From an uncultured Fretibacterium sp. (GTDB taxonomy: Bacteria; Synergistota; Synergistia; Synergistales; Aminobacteriaceae): DNA of 12,963 nucleotides. Below the pieces are notes generated by a model. That model was not told the DNA's origin, searched no databases, and saw only the letters and a program-made list of their open reading frames with translations. The DNA is taken from positions 1 through 12,963 of the forward strand of contig CALCEM010000037.1 in assembly GCA_937900285.1 (NCBI GenBank), given 5' to 3'. Both the position numbers and the translations under genes were made by a program. Shown here piece by piece: positions 7,092-12,963 of the stretch (position 1 is its first letter; the number at the start of each line of letters is the position of its first letter).

Positions 7092-9101
7092 ATGCGTAAA
7101 CTATCAGGAAACGTTAAAAAATTTATTTGGCTTTACGTCTTGGCGATGGGCGTGTTCCATTTGTATACAGCTTCGGCCGGAAATTTTGAGGCGTTTTTAC
7201 AGAGAAGCATACATTTAGCGTGGGTGTTGCCTTTAGCGTTTGTGCTTTATCCTATGACGAAAAATTCTCCAAAAGATTCCGTCCCGTTTTATGATTGGAT
7301 ACTTGCAATTTTAGCGGCGGCTCCCGGAGTTTATTCAATGGTGAATTACACTGCAATCACTGAAAGAATACAGCAAATTGATCCGCTTACGACAGCGCAA
7401 TTATATTTGGGTATATTGCTTGTAATTTTATTGCTTGAAGGCACTCGCAGAATTGTCGGGCTTCCGCTAGCGTTGATAGCTTTTTTATTTGGGTTATACA
7501 TGCTGTACGGATATAAATTGCCGGGATTGTTGCAGGGTTTTCCGTTTTCATTTCCGGAGGTCATTGAAGAATTATATTTAACGGATGAAGGAATATTTGC
7601 ATCGCCTTTAGGAGTTTCAGCAACGTACGTAATGATATTTTTAATTTTTGGTGCATTCCTTGAAAAATCCGGCGCTGGAGATTGGTTCATGAGTGTAGCT
7701 CAAGCTTTCACCGGCACAACTCCCGGAGGTCCTGCACAAATTGCCGTAATGAGTTCGTGTTTATTTGGGTCGATCAGCGGTTCGGCAGTTGCTAACGTTT
7801 ACGGAACTGGAACATTTACGATCCCGTTAATGATGAAAATCGGATATGAACCATATTTTGCCGGAGCAGTTGAAGCTGTTGCGAGTTCTGGAGGACAGAT
7901 CATGCCGCCGATTATGGGAGCTGGAGCGTTTTTAATGGCTTCGTTCTTAGGTCTGCAATATCGCGAAATAATGATCGCTGCAATTTTCCCGGCGTTGTTA
8001 TATTACGGAGCATTATTTTTAATGGTGAGGCTCAGAGCTTTAAAAACTGGTTTACGCGGTCTTGATCCTTCGGAACTGCCATCAAAACATTATGTGCTGA
8101 GTAGATTTTACATGGTTGCGCCTATAATTGGATTAATAGCATTTTTGTTAATTGGTTATACTCCGATGAGGGCGGCACTTTTGGGAATTGGTCTCGCGTG
8201 GTTAGTATCATTTTTTAATTTCAAACCTGACACGACCGGAACAAAAAAATTTTTAGCGTTTATAGTTGCGTTAATTTCGTTGGGTCTTGGAATTTTGATA
8301 ACGCTCAAGCCGGAATTATTAAATAATTTTAGTCCGAACATGCAATTTATAATTTTATGCGGATATATTTTAATAGCTTCGTTATTTAATCCCGGAATGA
8401 ACTCAAAAGAAGTATTAGATGCTATCGTACAAGGTGCGCAAGGTATTCCGTTAGTATGTGTTGCGTGTGCTACGGCCGGTATAGTTTTGGGAGCTGTCTC
8501 ATTAACGGGGATTGGCGGTAAGCTTGTAGGCTTTGTAATTTCATTTGCTGGTGATTTGCCGTTATTAGCTTTAGTGCTTGTGATGTTGATTGCGACGCTT
8601 TTAGGAATGGGATTGCCAACGACTGGAGCGTATATTTTAGCGGCTGCGTTGGGTGCTCCGATACTTGTAAAATTAGGATTTCCTCCGATAGCTGCGCACA
8701 TGTTTGTATTTTATTACGCGATAATTTCGAATATTACGCCTCCTGTAGCATTAGCGGCATATGCAGCGAGTTCGATAGCTGATTCAAATCCGAATAAAAC
8801 GGGATTTCAGGCGATGCAATTAGGATTTTTGGCATATGTTGTGCCGTTTGCGTTTTGTTATGATCCTGGATTATTGATGCAGGGAAGCTGGGTGCAAATT
8901 TGCTGGGCATTGGTCAGCGGAATCGGTGCGGTGTTTGCGTTTGCAGGAATGTGGATGGGATATTTAAGGACGCATTTAAATTTATTTACGAGGTTGTTAT
9001 TATGCGTGTCTGGAGTTTTGTGTTTAAGTGTTTGGCCAATAACTACGATTGCAGGATTAATAATTTTAATTGCAGTGTTCTTAATTTCCGGACGTAAATA
9101 A
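7092..9101 (+). CDS. TRAP transporter fused permease (4TM/12TM, DctQM type)
   Basis: Inner-membrane permease of the TAXI-TRAP importer, with the small (DctQ-like) and large (DctM-like) subunits fused; such secondary transporters use a sodium or proton gradient. Length is 669 residues, hydrophobic almost throughout. The four-helix DctQ-like part covers about residues 8-110, and the DctM part begins near 115 (LEGTRRIVGLPLALIAFLFG). Family signatures are GSISGSAVANVYGTG from 226, GGQIMPPIMGAGAFLM near 270, LGMGLPTTGAY from 504 and NITPPVALAAYAASSIA from 547. A few extra helices follow to the C-terminus, without the long DUF3394-type tail of some fusions. The Shine-Dalgarno AGAAGG overlaps the last codons of the binding-protein gene, with the ATG 3 bases after that stop. 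This gives tight coupling of receptor and permease. A strong terminator follows. Confidence 0.96.
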   Translation: MRKLSGNVKKFIWLYVLAMGVFHLYTASAGNFEAFLQRSIHLAWVLPLAFVLYPMTKNSPKDSVPFYDWILAILAAAPGVYSMVNYTAITERIQQIDPLTTAQLYLGILLVILLLEGTRRIVGLPLALIAFLFGLYMLYGYKLPGLLQGFPFSFPEVIEELYLTDEGIFASPLGVSATYVMIFLIFGAFLEKSGAGDWFMSVAQAFTGTTPGGPAQIAVMSSCLFGSISGSAVANVYGTGTFTIPLMMKIGYEPYFAGAVEAVASSGGQIMPPIMGAGAFLMASFLGLQYREIMIAAIFPALLYYGALFLMVRLRALKTGLRGLDPSELPSKHYVLSRFYMVAPIIGLIAFLLIGYTPMRAALLGIGLAWLVSFFNFKPDTTGTKKFLAFIVALISLGLGILITLKPELLNNFSPNMQFIILCGYILIASLFNPGMNSKEVLDAIVQGAQGIPLVCVACATAGIVLGAVSLTGIGGKLVGFVISFAGDLPLLALVLVMLIATLLGMGLPTTGAYILAAALGAPILVKLGFPPIAAHMFVFYYAIISNITPPVALAAYAASSIADSNPNKTGFQAMQLGFLAYVVPFAFCYDPGLLMQGSWVQICWALVSGIGAVFAFAGMWMGYLRTHLNLFTRLLLCVSGVLCLSVWPITTIAGLIILIAVFLISGRK

Positions 9102-9128
9102 TAAATTTAATTTTGAATTTGAAAATTG

Positions 9129-9163
9129 TGCGGGCTTGTAAATTTAAGGCTCGCATTTTTTTT
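9129..9163 (+). terminator. Intrinsic terminator of the TAXI-TRAP operon
   Basis: TGCGGGCTT pairs with AGGCTCGCA (nine pairs, two G-U) around a 9-base loop, followed directly by eight T (9156-9163). This is a textbook rho-independent terminator 28 bases after the permease stop. It separates the transporter from the small membrane gene downstream. The bases from 9164 to 9242 hold TTGGGA and TATAAA-like pieces but no well-spaced promoter I could call. Confidence 0.92.
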
Positions 9164-9242
9164 GTGCCGGAATTTAGTTTAAATTGGGATTATATCGAGT
9201 AAAAATAATTTTATAAAGACATAAGAACGCGTTTATTTATCG

Positions 9243-9266
9243 AAGGAGACCGAAGCCGGTAAAGTG
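9243..9266 (+). promoter_or_regulatory. Ribosome-binding site with a hairpin in the spacer
   Basis: AAGGAG (9243-9248) is a strong Shine-Dalgarno, but it lies 15 bases before the GTG at 9264 and 18 before the ATG at 9267. Directly after it, ACCG (9249-9252) pairs with CGGT (9257-9260) across the tetraloop AAGC. Folding removes 12 bases and leaves 6 between the Shine-Dalgarno and the ATG, an optimal distance. This decides for 9267 as start. Hairpins of this kind are known from some phage T4 mRNAs. Four pairs is short, so stability is marginal. Confidence 0.5.
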
Positions 9267-9542
9267 ATGAAAAAAGGTCTTGTCGGATTTAGTTGGACGA
9301 CGTTATTTTTTGGTCCGTGGCCTGCATTATTTAGAGGTGATTACGGTTGGTTTGGGGTGGGGCTTCTGGTAGCTGTAGTTTCAATTTTTTTAGCTGGTAT
9401 ACCGGCACTTATTTATAATATAGTAATGGCGTTCAAGTACAATAAAATTTATACCAAAAAACTCGTAATAGAGCAAGGATTTAAACCAACGGATGAAGTG
9501 GGAAGTAATTTGCTCAAAAAGTATGAAATAGTTTATTCATAA
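9267..9542 (+). CDS. Small membrane protein with FSWTTLFFG motif, function unknown
   Basis: A 91-residue protein. It starts MKKGLVGFSWTTLFFGPWPALFRGDYGWF, then has a long hydrophobic stretch (about residues 30-56, one or two helices, ending IVMAFKYNKIY) and a charged C-terminal tail of about 35 residues (QGFKPTDEVGSNLLKKYEIV). The FSWTTLFFGPxPALFRGD block followed by a membrane helix resembles small bacterial membrane proteins annotated as HrgC- or DUF2628-like; I recognise the style, not a function. It stands alone between a terminator at 9129-9163 and a hairpin/T-run at 9565-9617, so it is probably its own transcription unit. Start choice between GTG 9264 and ATG 9267 is open; ATG is preferred because of the spacer hairpin. 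The frame has no earlier ATG, GTG or TTG before a stop at 9222. Confidence 0.75.
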   Translation: MKKGLVGFSWTTLFFGPWPALFRGDYGWFGVGLLVAVVSIFLAGIPALIYNIVMAFKYNKIYTKKLVIEQGFKPTDEVGSNLLKKYEIVYS

Positions 9543-9564
9543 TAATTCATAATAAAATTTTTTG

Positions 9565-9617
9565 TTGGGAAGTGATTTTATATTATTATGTTTACGATTG
9601 CTTCCCGATAATTTTTT
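9565..9617 (+). terminator. Probable intrinsic terminator after the small membrane gene
   Basis: TTGGGAAGTGAT pairs with ATTGCTTCCCGA: up to 12 pairs with three G-U around a 20-base AT-rich loop. TAATTTTTT (9609-9617) follows. The core GGGAAG/CTTCCC is strong; the large loop and slightly offset T-run make it less canonical than the one at 9129. It isolates the small gene from rarA. Confidence 0.65.
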
Positions 9618-9638
9618 ATAGAAGAATTTTCAGTGATA

Positions 9639-9652
9639 TTTCTGGTCAGAAA
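9639..9652. promoter_or_regulatory. Dyad upstream of rarA, possible operator
   Basis: TTTCTG-GT-CAGAAA is a 14-base inverted repeat with perfect 6-base arms, 58 bases before the rarA start. It is too tightly spaced to form an RNA hairpin, so a dimeric DNA-binding protein is the likelier reading if it is real. I could not define a convincing -35/-10 pair beside it, and no regulator is encoded here. Confidence 0.25.
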
Positions 9653-9709
9653 AAATTATTTTAATTTAAAATTAACCCGCGAGTATTAGTTATTCAGGAG
9701 CGTATAAAA

Positions 9710-11020
9710 ATGTCCGGGATTGCGAGTATATTATCTGACAAAAATAAAACTTTGTTTGAAAATTCTGATTCAATTCCTTTAGCAGCCCGAATGAGACCAA
9801 ACGATTTAAATAATTTTGTTGGGCAGGAGCATTTAATAAGCGAAGGCAAAATTTTAAGGCGAATAATCGAAAGTGATAATATCCCATCAATAATTTTTTG
9901 GGGACCTCCCGGAACCGGCAAAACTACACTGGCAGGAATAATCGCAAATAAAACTAACGCGAAATTTATAAATTATTCGGCTGTAACCGGAAGCATTAAG
10001 GATATAAAAATTATTATGCAGGAAGCAGAAGCAAATAAAAAATTTGGAGTTAAGACAGTATTATTTATTGATGAAATTCACAGGTTTAACAAATCGCAGC
10101 AGGATTATTTTTTACCTTTTGTCGAACGCGGAACAATAATTTTAATTGGAGCTACAACAGAAAATCCTTCATTTGAAATCAATGGGGCGTTGTTGTCGCG
10201 CTGTAAAGTTTTTGTATTAAAGCCGTTAACCCCGAACGATATTTTTAAATTATTAACTCGTGCAAAAAAATTTTATGAATATGTTCAAATTTCGGATGAT
10301 ATATTAAATTTAATTGCGAACTTTTCGGACGGAGATGCAAGGAGCGCGCTTTCAACTTTTGAAATGATGATGTTATCAGGTGAAAAAATTATAACCCGTG
10401 AAATATTCGAGCAATGCACATCACGAAAATTAATTTTATACGACAAAAACGGCGAAGAACATTTTAATTTAATTTCGGCTCTGCACAAATCGATGAGAAA
10501 TTCTGATCCTGATGCTGCAGTGTATTGGCTTGCCAGAATGTTGGAGAGCGGTGAAGATCCTTTATATATTGCTCGTCGTTTAATAAGATTTGCGAGTGAA
10601 GATATTGGCCTGGCTGAACCTCGTGCGCTTGAAATGGCAATTAATGTTTATGATGCTTGTCATTATATCGGTATGCCTGAATGTTCAGTGAATTTAACTC
10701 AAGCAGTAATACATTTTTCGATCGCTCCAAAATCTAACGCGCTTTACGTTGCATATAACGAAGCAAAAAATGACGCTCTGAAAAATTTAAATGAGCCTGT
10801 ACCGTTAAATATTAGAAATGCGCCGACGAAATTAATGAAAAATTTAGGTTACGGAGAAAATTATAAATATGCACATGATTACGAAAATAAAATTACAAAT
10901 ATGCAATGCCTGCCGGATAATTTAAAGGATCGCGAATATTATAAGCCAACAGAACAAGGTAACGAAATAAATTATAAACGCAGATTAAAAAATATAAAGG
11001 ACTGGAAGAATAATAAATAA
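9710..11020 (+). CDS. rarA: Replication-associated recombination AAA+ ATPase RarA (MgsA)
   Basis: RarA/MgsA is a clamp-loader-like AAA+ ATPase that acts at stalled replication forks, works with SSB, and in E. coli unwinds DNA ends. Length is 436 residues, close to the E. coli protein (447). Order: RMRPNDLNNFVGQEHL (the usual lead-in), Walker A GPPGTGKTT at 65-73, Walker B with FIDEIHRF (D121-E122), IGATTENPSFEIN and LLSRCKVF (sensor region), then the C-terminal tetramerisation part (YWLARMLESGEDPLYIARR, SEDIGLAEPRAL, GYGENYKYAHD and YYKPTEQGNE). Every key residue is present. The ATG has CAGGAG nine bases upstream. It begins a plus-strand set with comM 54 bases downstream; no terminator with a T-run lies between, so co-transcription is likely. 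Confidence 0.97.
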   Translation: MSGIASILSDKNKTLFENSDSIPLAARMRPNDLNNFVGQEHLISEGKILRRIIESDNIPSIIFWGPPGTGKTTLAGIIANKTNAKFINYSAVTGSIKDIKIIMQEAEANKKFGVKTVLFIDEIHRFNKSQQDYFLPFVERGTIILIGATTENPSFEINGALLSRCKVFVLKPLTPNDIFKLLTRAKKFYEYVQISDDILNLIANFSDGDARSALSTFEMMMLSGEKIITREIFEQCTSRKLILYDKNGEEHFNLISALHKSMRNSDPDAAVYWLARMLESGEDPLYIARRLIRFASEDIGLAEPRALEMAINVYDACHYIGMPECSVNLTQAVIHFSIAPKSNALYVAYNEAKNDALKNLNEPVPLNIRNAPTKLMKNLGYGENYKYAHDYENKITNMQCLPDNLKDREYYKPTEQGNEINYKRRLKNIKDWKNNK

Positions 11021-11074
11021 TTTAAATTTGTAGTATTATTTAAATAAATTTATTTGGGAGCTGTAATAATTTTC

Positions 11075-12580
11075 ATGAACGGTAACGGAATTTTAGGCAT
11101 AACACTGCGAGGAATGGAAGCCCTTCCCGTTGAAGTAGAAGTCGAAATTACTGGGGGATTATTTGCCATCTCAATAGTCGGAATGCCTGATGTTGCCGTA
11201 CGTGAATCAAAAGAACGCGTAAGAGCCGCATTAAGATCACTGGGCTTGACTTTAAAAGGACGCATATCCGTTAATTTAGCTCCTGCAGATATACCAAAAG
11301 AGGGCGCGTTATTGGATTTGCCGATCGCTCTCGGAATGATGGTCGCGGCTGGTGCTTTAAAAAATTTTCCTAGAGCTTTATGCATGGGGGAATTAGCTTT
11401 AGACGGAAGATTACGAAGTGTTAGGGGTGCAGTCCCAGCGGCTTTTTTAGCCCGTAAATTAGGGTTGCCTTTATTCGTGCCTCGTGAAAATTCTGGAGAA
11501 GTCGCTCTCGTTCAAGGCGTTGAAGCATATTGCGCGGATACTCTCGGAGAATTAGTTTTAGCTCTAACTGGTCAAGAACCTGCCGACCCCGTTCCACCTG
11601 CTTTTATTCCGGAACTGCCCGAAGAAATTGAAACTGATTTCGCCGACATAAAAGGACAAACAATCGCCAAACGTGCCGCCGAAATTGCTGCTGCCGGTCA
11701 TCATAATTTATTATTAGTCGGTTCACCTGGAAGCGGAAAAACTTTAATTGCAAAAGCCTTAAGGGGAATTTTACCTCCGTTGACCGATGAAGAACTTGTT
11801 GAAACGCTTTTAATTCGCAGCACTCTCGGAATGAAAATTGAATCAGGACGAACCCGGCCATTTAGAACGGTACATTTTAGCGCGAGCACTGTTTCAGTTT
11901 GCGGAGGAGGAAACTCATTGAGACCCGGCGAAGTTTCTTTAGCGCATCGGGGAGTTTTATTTTTAGATGAGTATACAGAATTTCGCAGAGATTTAACCGA
12001 AAGTTTACGCGCTCCAATCGAAGACGGATTTATAACAGTCAGCCGAGCTAATGGAAGCGTTATATATCCTTCACGAGTATTATTAGTTTTAGCTGCCAAT
12101 CCATGCGCCTGCGGTTTTGCCGGTGATCCCGTTGTAAAATGCACCTGTTCAGCTTACGAATTAGAACGCTATAAACGAAAATTATCCGGCCCGATAATGG
12201 ACAGAATAGATTTACAAATCTCAGTGCCGAGATTAACGCCGGAAGAATTATTATCGTTTTCAGGAAGTTCAGAACCCAGCGCAATAATCAGAGAACGAGT
12301 AATAAAAGCCCGAAAAATTCAGCAGGAACGCTGGAAAGAATACGGCCTCGTTTGTAACGCAGAACTGCCGGAAAAATTAGTGCAGAAATGTTTAAAATTG
12401 AACGACGAATCAAAAAATTATTTATCGCTCATGGCCGGGAGATTAAAATTATCTGGACGAGGTTTAAGCAGAATTTTAAAAGTTTCGAGAACTATTGCGG
12501 ATTTAGCTGGCGAAGAAGATATTAATAAAAATCATATCGCAGAAGCTCTCATGTACAGGCAGGCATTCGATAAAGGATAA
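11075..12580 (+). CDS. comM: ComM/YifB-family Mg-chelatase-like AAA+ ATPase
   Basis: ComM-family ATPases (YifB in E. coli) are hexameric helicases that drive branch migration when transformed DNA is integrated. Length is 501 residues. The N-terminal ChlI-like domain (about 1-160) includes SIVGMPDVAVRESKERVRAAL and INLAPADIPKEG-type sequence. The Mg-chelatase AAA+ core has Walker A GSPGSGKT at 216-223 and Walker B VLFLDEYTEF (D298-E299); RYKRKLSGPIMDRIDL and the C-terminal helical domain follow. Cys344, 346, 356 and 358 form a CxC...CxC pair, a possible metal site found in many family members. Oddities: the usual PHH(T/S)xS block is VHFSAS, with the second His replaced by Phe268, and LDELPEF is LDEYTEF. 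The frame opens at a TTG (11054) that touches the GGGAG Shine-Dalgarno (11056-11060), so the ATG at 11075 is preferred despite a 14-base spacing. rarA precedes it and a membrane protein follows after 11 bases. Confidence 0.95.
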   Translation: MNGNGILGITLRGMEALPVEVEVEITGGLFAISIVGMPDVAVRESKERVRAALRSLGLTLKGRISVNLAPADIPKEGALLDLPIALGMMVAAGALKNFPRALCMGELALDGRLRSVRGAVPAAFLARKLGLPLFVPRENSGEVALVQGVEAYCADTLGELVLALTGQEPADPVPPAFIPELPEEIETDFADIKGQTIAKRAAEIAAAGHHNLLLVGSPGSGKTLIAKALRGILPPLTDEELVETLLIRSTLGMKIESGRTRPFRTVHFSASTVSVCGGGNSLRPGEVSLAHRGVLFLDEYTEFRRDLTESLRAPIEDGFITVSRANGSVIYPSRVLLVLAANPCACGFAGDPVVKCTCSAYELERYKRKLSGPIMDRIDLQISVPRLTPEELLSFSGSSEPSAIIRERVIKARKIQQERWKEYGLVCNAELPEKLVQKCLKLNDESKNYLSLMAGRLKLSGRGLSRILKVSRTIADLAGEEDINKNHIAEALMYRQAFDKG

Positions 12581-12591
12581 ATTAAAATTTT

Positions 12592-12963
12592 ATGCTAGAA
12601 TTTGCCGGAGTTATTAAAAAATTTTTTGAAGGAGTCGGCTTCGGTTTCTTTAAAATTCTGTTTTCTTCGGTAATTCTTTCTTGTTTATATTTCATTACTT
12701 TAGCCTTAGTCGGACATTTTTTCGTACTGAAATTCGGAATGCCTCATTTCGTATCTGTATTTAAAAATATTGCGGCATTTTCCGATTCCGATAAAATTAT
12801 TCAATATTTTACAAACATGCCCGCAAAAGACAGTGCGTTTATTTTCCTTATAAATGCCGTCGTGTCGGTTTTAAATCACTTTGTTTTATGCTATTATGCG
12901 GTTCTTTTCTTTGACGAAGCAAATATTTTCATAACTTTTTGGAGATGTATATTATTTTTGCTT
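12592..12963 (+). CDS. Multi-pass membrane protein of unknown function, 3' end cut by window
   Basis: An open frame of 124 codons from an ATG 11 bases after the comM stop to the window edge, with no stop. It starts MLEFAGVIKKFFEGVGFGFF and has hydrophobic segments at about residues 22-46, 82-107 and from 111 on. A polar loop between the first two (FSDSDKIIQYFTNMPAKDS) is probably outside the membrane. An AAAGGA (12573-12578) inside the last comM codons sits 13 bases before the ATG, so the two genes are probably one operon. Codon use matches the neighbours and the reading frame is clean, which supports a real gene. I do not recognise the family. Large hydrophobic N-terminal regions of this kind occur in transporters and in EI24-like or DUF-type membrane proteins, but nothing here allows a choice. 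Confidence 0.72.
   Translation, partial: MLEFAGVIKKFFEGVGFGFFKILFSSVILSCLYFITLALVGHFFVLKFGMPHFVSVFKNIAAFSDSDKIIQYFTNMPAKDSAFIFLINAVVSVLNHFVLCYYAVLFFDEANIFITFWRCILFLL

Noticed and set aside
8156..8701. 181-codon minus-strand open frame inside the TRAP permease gene
   Set aside because: It is the mirror of a hydrophobic coding sequence, rich in Pro/Asn/Ile with no domain, no ribosome-binding site and no neighbours; the plus-strand gene is certain.
11020..11045. Repeated ATTTAAAT (11020-11027 and 11038-11045) as a terminator or operator between rarA and comM
   Set aside because: It is pure A/T in an AT-rich genome, gives a weak hairpin, and has no T-run; likely chance.
11054..11074. TTG at 11054 as start of comM
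   Set aside because: It touches the GGGAG Shine-Dalgarno; the ATG at 11075 begins the family's usual N-terminus.
11701..12144. 147-codon minus-strand open frame inside comM
   Set aside because: It lies opposite the conserved ATPase core and shows no recognisable domain or start signals.
1..12963. CRISPR array, tRNA or rRNA gene, insertion sequence, prophage or toxin-antitoxin pair
   Set aside because: No spaced direct repeats, cloverleaf-like segment, transposase, integrase or paired small ORFs were found on either strand; intergenic gaps are all under 170 bases.

Overview
This AT-rich bacterial window (G+C estimated by eye at about 35-40%) holds nine protein-coding genes, the first and last cut by the window edges. 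There is no rRNA, tRNA, CRISPR array, insertion sequence or phage gene. AT-rich codon use, a TAXI-type TRAP importer with a fused permease and an ATP-type PEP carboxykinase would suit a low-GC gut Synergistota or a similar anaerobe. This is a guess from gene style; no taxonomic marker is present.

Layout. Positions 2-4131 (+): a tightly packed run of a PatB/MalY-type C-S lyase (5' end missing), a TtcA-type tRNA thiolase and MutS, with gaps of 8 and 6 bases. Positions 4144-4185 hold a hairpin terminator facing the minus strand. Positions 4221-5897 (-) encode ATP-type PEP carboxykinase. A 165-base divergent intergenic region carries two back-to-back extended -10 promoters, a candidate operator and a hairpin at the predicted 5' end of the PEP carboxykinase mRNA. 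Positions 6063-9101 (+) encode the TAXI periplasmic binding protein and the fused 4TM/12TM TRAP permease, closed by a strong terminator. Positions 9267-9542 (+) encode a 91-residue membrane protein that stands alone between two terminators, with a hairpin between its Shine-Dalgarno and its start. Positions 9710-12963 (+) hold rarA, a comM/yifB-family helicase and the start of an unrecognised membrane protein.

Together, the left arm joins sulfur chemistry (C-S lyase, tRNA 2-thiolation) to mismatch repair. The centre joins import of an organic or amino acid to PEP/oxaloacetate interconversion. The right arm joins replication-fork maintenance (RarA) to branch migration during recombination or transformation (ComM).

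Most of this is ordinary housekeeping, and I did not find a clearly new multi-gene system. The best second-look items are the hairpin in the ribosome-binding spacer of the small membrane gene, the divergent PEP carboxykinase/TAXI-TRAP control region, the membrane protein cut off after comM, and a marked excess of CCGGA.
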